Positions 1 to 6,202 are shown, counted from the first letter of the stretch. The stretch is 8,908 bases of DNA from JBCDCU01 sp039180865 (GCA_039180865.1 JBCDCZ010000184.1:1-8908), one strand, 5' to 3'. Notes: generated from the sequence alone by a model not told the origin. Numbers and translations: made by a program.

Positions 1-261
1 ATCGTGAACCGGCCTTATCAGCGCGGCGCGCTCATCAACCGCTTTGAAGGAAAGCCCTTGCCGGGGATTGCCGCTGATCTTGGGGCAACGACCTGGGCAG
101 AGGTTCTTCTGAAGTTCGTGATTTCGCATCCGGCGGTGACGGTAGCGATCCCCGCGACGACGAAACCGGAACATATGGCCGAGAACAAGAGGGCGGCCCG
201 CACGCCGTTGCCGGATGAAGCGGCACGCAAAGAGATCGCGGCCTATGTCGCATCGCTTTGA
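1..261 (+). CDS. Aldo/keto reductase, C-terminal fragment
   Basis: This is the last 86 codons of a gene that begins before the window; the frame is open from base 1 to the TGA at 259-261. The fragment carries the typical C-terminal part of aldo/keto reductases: a W-A-E-x-x-L-K-F helix, then S-H-P-A-V-T-x-A-I-P-A-T (about residues 41-53 of the fragment), where the last strand of the barrel and the NADPH phosphate-binding loop lie, and then a K-P-E-H-M-A-E-N helix. Family members are soluble NAD(P)H-dependent carbonyl reductases. The catalytic Asp-Tyr-Lys-His residues lie upstream and cannot be checked, so the substrate is unknown. Its stop overlaps the start of the next gene by one base, which suggests co-translation. 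Confidence 0.85.
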   Translation: MVNRPYQRGALINRFEGKPLPGIAADLGATTWAEVLLKFVISHPAVTVAIPATTKPEHMAENKRAARTPLPDEAARKEIAAYVASL

Positions 262-917
262 TGGAGCTCTGGTTTTCCTATAGCCCAAGCGATTTTCTTC
301 TCTTTTCCGCAGATACCTATTGGCGGCTTTTCGAGCGCGTCAATGCGGATTTATGGCCGCTGCCGGTCGTTTCGACGGCGGTCCTTCTTCTTTTGATGTT
401 GTGGGTGTGGCGTGGCGTGCGCGGGTCGCGCACCACGCTTTTTCTGGCGCTTGCTGTCGCTCTTTTTATTGTGAGTGAGGCGTTTCTGGCGGCACGCTAT
501 CAGCCGATCAACTGGGCAATTTCCTATCTTCGACCGCTCTTCTGGGTCGAAGCTCTGGGATTAGTGGCGGCGAGTATCTGGCTCGCGCGCCCCTCCGATG
601 GGCTGCGCCACCGGTTTGGATTTGGGTTTCTTGTGCTTGCTGCTTTTTACCCGTTGATCGGGTTTTTGGCTGGGCGGCCGTTGGCTCAGGCGGAAGTCTT
701 TGGGCTGGCACCGGATCCGACAATGATCGCGGCCCTCGGCGTGCTCATGCTCTTCCAGCGTAGTCTCGCGACCTTTGCCCTTTCCCTCATCCCGCTCCTC
801 TGGCTCGCTGTCTCAGCCCTCACGCTCCACACAATGGAAGAGCCGGTCTGGATGGTAACGGCGGGGGTGGTGATTGTGGGCGCGGTGGGTGTTTTGGTGC
901 GGGGGGTGGCGAAGTGA
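261..917 (+). CDS. DUF6064-like integral membrane protein
   Basis: A 218-residue hydrophobic protein with about six membrane segments (roughly residues 32-50, 58-76, 87-108, 118-137, 170-190 and 197-214). The N-terminal stretch before the first helix has S-x-S-D-F-L-L-F-S and T-Y-W-R-L-F-E-R-V-N-A-D-L-W-P, and F-G-L-A-P-D-P-T lies near residue 150; from memory this pattern matches the DUF6064 family, whose function is unknown. I chose the ATG at 261 because it shares its first base with the TGA of the aldo/keto reductase gene (TGATG), a common coupling arrangement; a TTG one codon earlier is less likely. No separate ribosome binding site is visible, in keeping with coupling. No signal peptide or catalytic motif is seen. 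Confidence 0.75.
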   Translation: MELWFSYSPSDFLLFSADTYWRLFERVNADLWPLPVVSTAVLLLLMLWVWRGVRGSRTTLFLALAVALFIVSEAFLAARYQPINWAISYLRPLFWVEALGLVAASIWLARPSDGLRHRFGFGFLVLAAFYPLIGFLAGRPLAQAEVFGLAPDPTMIAALGVLMLFQRSLATFALSLIPLLWLAVSALTLHTMEEPVWMVTAGVVIVGAVGVLVRGVAK

Positions 918-971
918 ATAACGCCGGTGATGTATCGCTTGCCGCTATCGGACCTATCTCCCAGCCCTTTC

Positions 972-1003
972 AGGTTACACTTGTACGAACCTTCGCCTAA
1001 TAA
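972..1003 (+). promoter_or_regulatory. Possible promoter/operator upstream of the Ldh2-type gene
   Basis: The 141 bp gap between 918 and 1058 contains a five-base inverted repeat, AGGTT (972-976) and AACCT (988-992), 11 bases apart. It overlaps a weak promoter-like pair, GTTACA (974-979) and TAATAA (998-1003) with an 18 bp spacer. Both match the consensus poorly, so this is a candidate only. The rest of the gap holds nothing I recognise except the hairpin at 1033-1051; no clear terminator follows the membrane-protein gene. Confidence 0.25.
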
Positions 1004-1032
1004 CCCCCATTGCATTAGCTCCCATTCTGTTC

Positions 1033-1051
1033 TCTCCTGATGGGCAGGAGA
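1033..1051 (+). promoter_or_regulatory. Hairpin hiding the ribosome binding site of the Ldh2-type gene
   Basis: TCTCCTG (1033-1039) and CAGGAGA (1045-1051) form a perfect seven-base stem with a five-base ATGGG loop. The 3' arm contains GGAG (1047-1050), the ribosome binding site eight bases before the ATG at 1059. In RNA the stem would cover this site completely. That is the layout of a thermosensor, of a riboswitch expression platform, or of a gene needing ribosome-assisted unfolding. The pairing is seen in the sequence; regulation is inferred. Confidence 0.5.
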
Positions 1052-1058
1052 AACCGCC

Positions 1059-2042
1059 ATGCCTGACATTTCCCTCGACGAGATTGAGACGACCACCAAA
1101 ACCGCGCTGGAGCGGCATGGCGCGCTGCCATGGATCGCAGCAGAGGTCGCCCACGCCGTCCGCAAGGCCGAAGCCATCGGAAACCGCATATGCGGCCTCT
1201 ATTATCTTGAAAGCTATTGCCTGCAATTGAAGACGGGCCGCGTTCACGGAACGGTCGAACCCATTGTCTCCCGCCCGAAGCTAGCGACCGTGATGGTCGA
1301 CGCAAAGTTCGGCTTCGCGCAGCCTGCTTTCACACGCGGCTTGCCGGAAGCGGTAATGGCAGCAAAAGAGCAGGGGCTTGCAAGCCTTGCCATCGCGCAC
1401 GCCCATACCTGCACATCGCTCGGTTATTTCACCGAACAGATCGCCCGTGAGGGCCTGATCGCGCTTGGCATGACCAACGCATCCCCGATTGTCGCGCCGC
1501 CCGGAGGGAAAACGCCGGTGCTCGGCACCAATCCGATTGCCTTTTCCGTTCCCGATGGAAAGGGCGGGCTTGCCATGCAGTTCGACCAGTCGACCACCAC
1601 CGTGGCGCTCGGCAAGATCACAATGGCGAAGGAAGCGGGCGAGATGATCCCCGAAGGCTGGGCGATTGATGCGGACGGGAACCCAACCACCGACCCGAAA
1701 GCAGCCCTCGGCGGCTCGCTTGTGAGTATGGGCGGCTATAAGGGCTGGGGCTTCGGTCTGATGGCGGAAATCCTCACGGCAGGGATGACGGGAAGTGCCG
1801 CAAGCCCCGATGTAAAACCCCTCAAAGTGCCGGAAGGATCACCCCACAATCTCGGGCAATATTACCTCCTGATCGATCCTGCCAACGCGCCGGATTTCTT
1901 CACCCGTCTCGAACGGGTTGCGGAAGCCGTCGCGGTCGATGAAGGCACGAGGATGCCGGGGCAGGGCAAAAAGGAAATGGATCCGGTCTCGCTGGAACAG
2001 AAGGTCTGGGATCTCACGCTCTCACTCGCCGGAAAGGCGTAA
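1059..2042 (+). CDS. Ldh2 family malate/lactate-type dehydrogenase
   Basis: A 327-residue NAD(P)-dependent oxidoreductase of the Ldh2 family (also called the malate/L-lactate/ureidoglycolate dehydrogenase family, unrelated to classical LDH). These cytoplasmic enzymes interconvert 2-hydroxy acids and 2-oxo acids, or reduce cyclic imines. Visible family marks are R-x-H-G (61-64), the catalytic-region motif H-A-H-T-C-T-S-L-G-Y-F (114-124, with His116 the likely catalytic His), T-N-A-S-P-I-V-A-P-P-G-G (139-150), G-T-N-P-I-A-F (156-162), the F-D-Q-S-T-T-x-x-A-x-G-K-I loop (175-187) and G-G-Y-K-G-W-G-F (225-232). Family members are usually about 330-350 residues, so it is full length. The ATG at 1059 is preceded by GGAG at 1047-1050, inside a hairpin. 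It is followed by a TetR gene with its own promoter, so it is probably transcribed alone. The exact substrate cannot be read from the sequence; the usual H-H-F-G form of the active-site motif is changed here to H-T-C-T. Confidence 0.88.
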   Translation: MPDISLDEIETTTKTALERHGALPWIAAEVAHAVRKAEAIGNRICGLYYLESYCLQLKTGRVHGTVEPIVSRPKLATVMVDAKFGFAQPAFTRGLPEAVMAAKEQGLASLAIAHAHTCTSLGYFTEQIAREGLIALGMTNASPIVAPPGGKTPVLGTNPIAFSVPDGKGGLAMQFDQSTTTVALGKITMAKEAGEMIPEGWAIDADGNPTTDPKAALGGSLVSMGGYKGWGFGLMAEILTAGMTGSAASPDVKPLKVPEGSPHNLGQYYLLIDPANAPDFFTRLERVAEAVAVDEGTRMPGQGKKEMDPVSLEQKVWDLTLSLAGKA

Positions 2043-2081
2043 TTCACTCATTCAGCATCATCCACGCATCCCGTCACCTCG

Positions 2082-2103
2082 TTTCTATACAACTGCATTG
2101 AAA
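2082..2103 (+). promoter_or_regulatory. Upstream operator-like palindrome (copy 1)
   Basis: A 22 bp imperfect palindrome starting TTTCTATAC and ending TTGAAA. It matches copy 2 (2107-2128) at 17 of 22 positions, with starts 25 bp apart. Its right end overlaps the -35 element of the TetR gene promoter. Probable second binding site for the TetR-family protein; inferred from position and repetition. Confidence 0.5.
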
Positions 2104-2126
2104 TAATTTCTATGCGAGTGTATAGA
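2098..2126 (+). promoter_or_regulatory. Promoter of the TetR regulator gene
   Basis: TTGAAA (2098-2103) and TATAGA (2121-2126) are separated by exactly 17 bp and each differs little from the sigma-70 consensus. Transcription would begin near 2132, giving a leader of about 15 bases with the ribosome binding site GAGGTGA at 2134-2140. The two palindromes at 2082-2103 and 2107-2128 cover the -35 element and the spacer plus -10 element, as expected for an autorepressed gene. Confidence 0.65.
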
Positions 2127-2128
2127 AA
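2107..2128 (+). promoter_or_regulatory. Operator palindrome over the -10 region (copy 2)
   Basis: A 22 bp inverted repeat with arms TTTCTAT (2107-2113) and ATAGAAA (2122-2128) and an eight-base centre. Size, symmetry and position directly before a TetR-family gene fit a TetR-type operator. Binding here would block the -10 box, so the regulator probably represses itself and the gene behind it. Confidence 0.6.
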
Positions 2129-2146
2129 AAGCTGAGGTGAAGAAAC

Positions 2147-2740
2147 ATGCCACGACCGAAGTCCTATGATCGCGAAGAAGCCGTCGAAAAAGCCTGCATG
2201 GCGTTCTGGCAGCACGGCTATCAGGCGCTTGGCGTTCGAGAGCTTGAGGAGCTGACAGGTCTCAATCAGTTCGCCATCCGCTCGGAATTCGGGGGGAAGG
2301 AAGGGCTCTATCTGGAAGCCCTCAAATACTACTGCGACGCTGCGATTTCCACTGAAATGGCGCCAATGAAAGACGGCGGCATACCCGAGATCATAGGCTT
2401 TGTCAGAGGGTTGGTGACGCCCGGATCGATCACGTCGAGTGATTTCGGGTGTCTGGTTGTCAATACAGGTATTGAGAATACGCGCGTTCAAAGTCCGCGT
2501 CTTGAACGTGCGGCTGAGATCTATTGGGAAACGCTCGAAGAGCACTTTCGAGAAGCGTTGGAGCGTGAGCGTGCCGAGCAAGGCAAATCCACTGACTTTG
2601 ACCCGGAAAGTCTTGCGAAAGCGCTTGTTTCAGCAGTGATGGGGATTCACGCTCAAAACCGGTCGCGGCAATCCCAGGAAGCAGGCCGCTTTCTGGTCGA
2701 TCTCATTTGCAAAACACTCTCTGATTTGAGGTCGTCATGA
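2147..2740 (+). CDS. TetR/AcrR family transcriptional regulator
   Basis: A 197-residue regulator. Residues 8-60 form the TetR DNA-binding domain, with F-W-Q-H-G-Y-Q-A-L-G-V-R-E-L-E-E-L-T-G-L at 20-39 and the recognition-helix and following region ending G-G-K-E-G-L-Y-L-E-A-L at 49-59. The remainder is the all-helical ligand-binding and dimerisation domain. It contains D-F-G-C-L-V-V-N-T (99-107), a motif found in a TetR subgroup that includes AcuR-like repressors; Cys102 might sense a reactive compound, but this is a guess. The start at 2147 has the ribosome binding site GAGGTGA six bases upstream. Two palindromes overlap its promoter, pointing to autorepression. The stop codon overlaps the next gene by four bases (ATGA), so that gene is the most likely target. 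The ligand is unknown. Confidence 0.9.
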   Translation: MPRPKSYDREEAVEKACMAFWQHGYQALGVRELEELTGLNQFAIRSEFGGKEGLYLEALKYYCDAAISTEMAPMKDGGIPEIIGFVRGLVTPGSITSSDFGCLVVNTGIENTRVQSPRLERAAEIYWETLEEHFREALERERAEQGKSTDFDPESLAKALVSAVMGIHAQNRSRQSQEAGRFLVDLICKTLSDLRSS

Positions 2741-3402
2741 GTGTGGAGAGCGGGGCTTTCATGGAAATCGAGGGGGTGGATGGCGTCTATGTCGCCCATA
2801 CCGGAAAGCTGAGCTCAACCGCGATCCGGCTCAAAAGCGGTGGTCTGTGTCTCTACAGTCCGGTGGCCGCGATGGCCAAGAAAGGGGCTGCTTTTTTTGA
2901 CAGGCTCGGGGACGTCACCATCCTCTTTGCGCCGAACCACTATCACAACAAGGGTCTGGCGCCGTATGCCGCGCTGTTTCCAGACGCAAAACTGGTCGCA
3001 CCGTCGAACGCCGAGGCACGACTGAAGAAGGTGACCGGTTTGGAGTTTGGAGGGTTAGACGATCTGGAAAAGGATCTCCCGGACCACATCAAACTATTGA
3101 AACCGGACGGCCTGAAAACCGGCGAGGTCTGGCTGCAAGTGAAGCAGGACCCTGAAGTCGTCTGGATCGTCACGGATGCTTTCAGCAGCGAGCGACTGCC
3201 GCAGGGTGCCTATGCCGAACAACCGACACTTCTCGGGACCTTCCCGAAATTCGGGGTTCAGGACGCCAAGACCTATCGTGAGTGGGTTGAGCGAGAAATC
3301 TCGGAGTGCGAACCGACCATAGTACTTCCCTGCCATGGATCGCCGATAAGGGGCGCGGACCTCGGATCAGCCTTGTTGAAACTATTGGATGAGACGTTCT
3401 GA
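2737..3402 (+). CDS. Metallo-beta-lactamase-fold-like protein with degraded metal site (DUF4336-like)
   Basis: A 221-residue soluble protein that reads like a member of the metallo-beta-lactamase fold, near the DUF4336 group. In place of the H-x-H-x-D-H zinc motif it has N-H-Y-H-N-K (67-72): His68 and His70 are present, the Asp and third His are replaced by Asn/Lys or lost. The later ligands appear kept, as W-I-V-T-D-A-F (143-149, Asp147) and L-P-C-H-G-S-P (197-203, His200). A one-metal site, or a non-catalytic binding role, is therefore possible. There is no signal peptide or membrane segment. It overlaps the TetR gene by ATGA and has GAGG at 2728-2731, so the two are co-expressed and probably share a response. 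The reaction is unknown. It ends 21 bp from the convergent ureohydrolase gene, with no clear terminator between them. Confidence 0.65.
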   Translation: MSVESGAFMEIEGVDGVYVAHTGKLSSTAIRLKSGGLCLYSPVAAMAKKGAAFFDRLGDVTILFAPNHYHNKGLAPYAALFPDAKLVAPSNAEARLKKVTGLEFGGLDDLEKDLPDHIKLLKPDGLKTGEVWLQVKQDPEVVWIVTDAFSSERLPQGAYAEQPTLLGTFPKFGVQDAKTYREWVEREISECEPTIVLPCHGSPIRGADLGSALLKLLDETF

Positions 3403-3423
3403 CGACCTTTGAAGGATCGACGA

Positions 3424-4608
3424 TCAATCCCGCATCACTTCCGCGCGGTGTCCGATCTTGCCGTTCTTGATCATCGCTGAGAGCGCGTCGAGAATAACGC
3501 GGGCGGCGAGCTGTGACGTGTTGTCGTTGACATCATAGGGCGGGGCGACTTCAACGACTTCCATTGCGGCAAGACCTTCTCCGGCAATGATCCGCACCAT
3601 TTCAAGGGCCTCGCGCGGCGTGAAACCGCCCGGTTCCGGCGAACCCGTGCCCGGCGCATAACCCGGATCGATGCTGTCGATATCAAAGCTCAGATAGACC
3701 GCGTCGCAGCCGTCCCAGGCGAGTTCCAGCGCGCGTTTTGCCGTGCCAACCGGGCCCATATCCTCAAAGTCGCGCATCGTAATCACGCTGGTTCCCCGGT
3801 CACGGGCGACTTCCGAACCGGGCCGATTACCGTACCAGCCGCCGATCCCGATCTGGACGAGGTTTTTCGGCGGGCAATTGGAGAGCCCGTAATCGTGCAT
3901 GTGGTGGTGATGCTGGTGCGCCTTGGAATGATCAACGCTCTCGTGATTGTTCGACGTCCAGTACCAGGGCGTCGTGTGCATGCGCTCATCCATGTCGATA
4001 TCCTGTGTATCGAGATGGCGGTCGAAGTGAATGATCCCGACATTGCCTTCAATGTTCTGGGCAACGCCGCGTACATTCGGATAGCCAAGCGAGTGGTCAC
4101 CGCCGACAATGATCGGAAAGACACCCGATTTGTAGATATGGGAGATCGCGAGCGAGACCTGATCGAAGGTCTTTTCGATATTGCCCGGAATGACGAAGAC
4201 ATCGCCCGCATCGCAGAGGTCGAGCTCTTCAAAAATATCGACCGCACCATCGACGCAGTAACCGTCATAGAGCGCTGAAATCCGGCGCACGCCCTGCGGG
4301 CCGAAGCGGGTGCCCGGGCGATATGTGGTGCCGGTGTCGAAGGGAACACCGACAAAGGCCGCCTCATAGTCGCCGATTGTCTTGATGTCCTCGCAATAAG
4401 GCGTCTTCATGAACGTATTGATGCCTGCAAAGGCCGGAAGATGGCCGCGGCTGAAGAGCGAGATGGTGCGGTCGTTGATGGAGGGTGCTGCTTCCAGACC
4501 AAGTTCGAGCCCGCGCTGGATTTCCTTTTCCTGCTTTGTCTGCGGGATCTTTTCGAGCGTCTTGAGGTTCCGGTTTCCTTCAAACTCATCACCGGGTCCG
4601 TTTGCCAT
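3424..4608 (-). CDS. Ureohydrolase (agmatinase/guanidine hydrolase family) with His-rich insertion
   Basis: A 394-residue enzyme of the arginase/agmatinase superfamily, which hydrolyses a guanidino group to an amine (or ammonia) plus urea at a two-metal centre. All six ligands are visible: His172 in G-G-D-H-S, Asp196, His198 and Asp200 in F-D-R-H-L-D (usually D-A-H-x-D), and Asp309 and Asp311 in S-F-D-I-D-S-I-D-P. It is longer than ordinary agmatinases (about 300-320 residues), with about 70 extra N-terminal residues. That extension, the D-R-H variant and the following D-E-R-M-H-T-T-P-W (207-215) resemble, from memory, the nickel-dependent guanidine hydrolase GdmH group, long annotated as agmatinase 2. 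Against this, P-G-T-G-S-P-E-P-G-G has Ser323 where I recall Trp in GdmH, so the substrate may be larger than guanidine. Residues 222-238 are a His-rich insertion. The start has AAGGAG at 4620-4615, six bases upstream. The RhtA-like exporter gene lies 109 bp upstream on the same strand. Confidence 0.85.
   Translation of the reverse strand: MANGPGDEFEGNRNLKTLEKIPQTKQEKEIQRGLELGLEAAPSINDRTISLFSRGHLPAFAGINTFMKTPYCEDIKTIGDYEAAFVGVPFDTGTTYRPGTRFGPQGVRRISALYDGYCVDGAVDIFEELDLCDAGDVFVIPGNIEKTFDQVSLAISHIYKSGVFPIIVGGDHSLGYPNVRGVAQNIEGNVGIIHFDRHLDTQDIDMDERMHTTPWYWTSNNHESVDHSKAHQHHHHMHDYGLSNCPPKNLVQIGIGGWYGNRPGSEVARDRGTSVITMRDFEDMGPVGTAKRALELAWDGCDAVYLSFDIDSIDPGYAPGTGSPEPGGFTPREALEMVRIIAGEGLAAMEVVEVAPPYDVNDNTSQLAARVILDALSAMIKNGKIGHRAEVMRD
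3895..3945 (-). other. Histidine-rich insertion in the ureohydrolase
   Basis: These 17 codons (residues 222-238) hold eight histidines, including four in a row (233-236), between the D-R-H-L-D metal motif and the conserved N-L-V-Q-I-G-I-G-G-W strand (249-258). Ordinary agmatinases have a short loop here. It resembles the histidine stretches of nickel-handling proteins such as HypB and UreE, so it may store or deliver metal to the active site; this role is inferred. Confidence 0.7.
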
Positions 4609-4717
4609 GGCCGTCTCCTTCGTCTTACGCGATCCCTTGCAGGCCGCTTATCCAACAGGGATTCCTCGGCTGGGACCAGTACGGATTTTCCCGCAATCCA
4701 TGAACAGATGATCAAAG
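4609..4717 (-). promoter_or_regulatory. Leader region of the ureohydrolase gene
   Basis: A 109 bp gap between the exporter stop and the ureohydrolase start. It contains two small inverted repeats: GGATT/AATCC at 4683-4699 with a seven-base loop, and CTGG/CCAG at 4670-4679. The ribosome binding site AAGGAG lies at 4620-4615. I see no convincing promoter boxes and no complete riboswitch. The gene may be read through from the exporter gene or have its own weak promoter here. Confidence 0.3.
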
Positions 4718-5641
4718 CTAGAGCCGGGACGGTTTATGGATGGCAACTCCGGTCATGACCAGAAGAACGCCGAGAACATCCAGTGCGTTCGGGATCTGCC
4801 TTAGGACGACAACGCCGATGATCGTTGCCGTCGCCGGCAGAAGGGCAAGGAGGAAGGCGAAACTCGCACGAGGCAGGCGTGACATGGCAAGCTGATCGCA
4901 GATATACGGGATGACGGACGAACAGATGCCGACACCAATCCCTGCGAGGATCAGAAGCGGCGCTCCGAACGCATCAAGCGCCTGCAAAAACCCGATGGGC
5001 ATCACGAAGATGAACGCAATCATCATGGCTGCCCCAAGCCGCTCCACCCCACCAGACGCCCCGCCTTCAGAAATCCTGTGTCCGAGAATGATGTAGAGGA
5101 CGAAGAACCCCCCATTGAGTACCGCCCAGAGAAGGCCGAGAAGATCCGACGTCAGGGCAGGGCCACCGGCAGACAGAAGAGAGGGGACATCGATCAGGAG
5201 CGTGACGCCTGCAAGTGCTATGACCAGCGCAAAGAGATTACGGCCTGTTCTAAGGCCCCAGAGCGCAATCCCGATTGTGCCGACGAATTCAATGGCGGCA
5301 ACGAGCGCAATCGGCAGCCGGTCGAGCGCCAGATAAAACGTGCTGTTCATCACCGCGAGGGCTGCACCAAGGGCAACGAGCAGCCATCTCTCCCGGGACG
5401 ATGCGTTGCGCAAGGTCCGCCATGGGCGCGTGATGGGCGCCAGTACAAGGGCAGCAGACGCAATCCGGAACCAGGCGACACCGAGAACACCGATTGCCGG
5501 AAAGAGGAGAACGGCAAAGGCGGGGCCGAGATAATGAAACACGGCTGAGACGCCGAACCAGGCGTGCGGAGGCACGCGTTCGGCTATGCGGGAGAGTGTG
5601 TTTGAAGAAGGGGCGGGAAAAGGTGTCGCTTGCTTGGCCAT
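4718..5641 (-). CDS. EamA/RhtA-like drug/metabolite transporter (exporter)
   Basis: A 307-residue inner-membrane protein of the drug/metabolite transporter superfamily with about ten membrane segments in two EamA repeats (about residues 30-150 and 165-300). M-N-S-T-F-Y-L-A-L-D-R-L-P-I (98-111) with A-A-I-E-F-V-G-T-I-G-I-A-L (115-127), and S-S-V-I-P-Y (241-246) with A-M-S-R-L-P-R-A-S-F-A (252-262), follow the pattern of RhtA, the threonine/homoserine exporter of E. coli, so export of an amino acid or related amine is likely. Length fits the family (about 295-300). The first 25 residues are a polar tail. The ATG at 5641 has no good ribosome binding site, so the exact start is uncertain. It is divergent from an Lrp/AsnC gene 47 bp away, an arrangement often seen for Lrp-controlled amino acid exporters, and lies upstream of the ureohydrolase. 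Confidence 0.85.
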   Translation of the reverse strand: MAKQATPFPAPSSNTLSRIAERVPPHAWFGVSAVFHYLGPAFAVLLFPAIGVLGVAWFRIASAALVLAPITRPWRTLRNASSRERWLLVALGAALAVMNSTFYLALDRLPIALVAAIEFVGTIGIALWGLRTGRNLFALVIALAGVTLLIDVPSLLSAGGPALTSDLLGLLWAVLNGGFFVLYIILGHRISEGGASGGVERLGAAMMIAFIFVMPIGFLQALDAFGAPLLILAGIGVGICSSVIPYICDQLAMSRLPRASFAFLLALLPATATIIGVVVLRQIPNALDVLGVLLVMTGVAIHKPSRL

Positions 5642-5688
5642 GCCATGATAATAAAAGGTAAAACGACGTCTATATATGGCTAAGTGAC
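5642..5688. promoter_or_regulatory. Shared divergent control region of exporter and Lrp-type gene
   Basis: A 47 bp AT-rich gap between two divergent starts. It contains TATATA (5671-5676), a possible -10 element for the Lrp gene, TATTAT on the minus strand (5653-5648), a possible -10 for the exporter, and the palindrome GACGTC (5665-5670) between them. No good -35 elements are visible. Both promoters must lie here or extend into the neighbouring genes, so one bound regulator could control both. Confidence 0.4.
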
Positions 5689-6192
5689 ATGCAAAAACGA
5701 GACAATGAGATATTATCGAAGGAAAAAACAGGCTATAACCTTCGATCTGTAAAAAGCGGTCTTGATGCCGTGGATGCCGCGATCATCAAAGAGCTTTCGG
5801 CAGATGCACGGATCTCGCGCGCGGAACTCGCAAGACGTGTCGGGCTCTCCGCACCGAGCGTTGTCGACAGGGTGAGGCGGCTTGAGGACGTTGGTGTCAT
5901 CGCCGGTTATGGCGCTACGATTGATCCGTCGCGCCTCGGTTACAGCCTGACGGTCTTAATCCGTGCGCGTCCCCTTCCAGGCGAGATGGCCAATATGATC
6001 AAGGCAATCCGGGAAACGCCGCAAATCGTCGCCTGCGACCGGGTCTCCGGCGATGATTGTTTCGTCGCACGAGCCCATGTGCGGGATGTCGCGGAAATGG
6101 AGGCGGTGATCGACAGGATCGTGCCGTTTGGTGCGACCAATTCCTCAATCGTTCAGTCCACTCCGGTCGAAAACCGGCTTGTCGAGCTTTGA
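5689..6192 (+). CDS. Lrp/AsnC family transcriptional regulator
   Basis: A 167-residue regulator. Residues 24-72 are the winged helix-turn-helix domain (G-L-D-A-V-D-A-A-I-I-K-E-L, then A-R-I-S-R-A-E-L-A-R-R-V-G-L-S-A-P-S-V-V-D-R-V-R-R-L-E). Residues 84-160 are the RAM ligand-binding domain, with V-S-G-D-D-C-F-V-A-R-A-H-V (119-131) as the amino-acid-sensing core and the closing T-N-S-S-I-V-Q-S-T-P-V (150-160). The first 23 residues are a charged, AT-rich tail. The ATG at 5689 has only a weak ribosome binding site, but no better start lies before the conserved domain. Being divergent from an amino-acid-exporter-like gene, it probably controls that exporter in response to an amino acid or related compound. 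It ends 10 bp from the convergent alcohol dehydrogenase gene. Confidence 0.9.
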   Translation: MQKRDNEILSKEKTGYNLRSVKSGLDAVDAAIIKELSADARISRAELARRVGLSAPSVVDRVRRLEDVGVIAGYGATIDPSRLGYSLTVLIRARPLPGEMANMIKAIRETPQIVACDRVSGDDCFVARAHVRDVAEMEAVIDRIVPFGATNSSIVQSTPVENRLVEL

Positions 6193-6202
6193 CGGGGCGG
6201 GC

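Noticed and set aside
258..260. TTG start for the membrane protein, one codon before the ATG
   Set aside because: The ATG at 261 overlaps the upstream stop in the common TGATG form and is the better start codon.
2892..2898. Run of seven T bases in the metallo-beta-lactamase-like gene as a programmed slippage site
   Set aside because: It encodes Ala-Phe-Phe-Asp in a frame that stays open and conserved on both sides; no sign of a frame change.
3415..3425. GATCG-A-CGATC inverted repeat between the convergent genes, as a terminator
   Set aside because: The one-base loop cannot form a hairpin, there is no T-run, and the repeat overlaps the ureohydrolase stop codon.
4609..4720. Possible guanidine riboswitch before the ureohydrolase (minus strand has an ACTGGTCC stretch like part of ykkC)
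   Set aside because: Only one short element matches; the other conserved ykkC blocks are absent or in the wrong order, and there are no paired ACGR-loop hairpins for the guanidine-II type.
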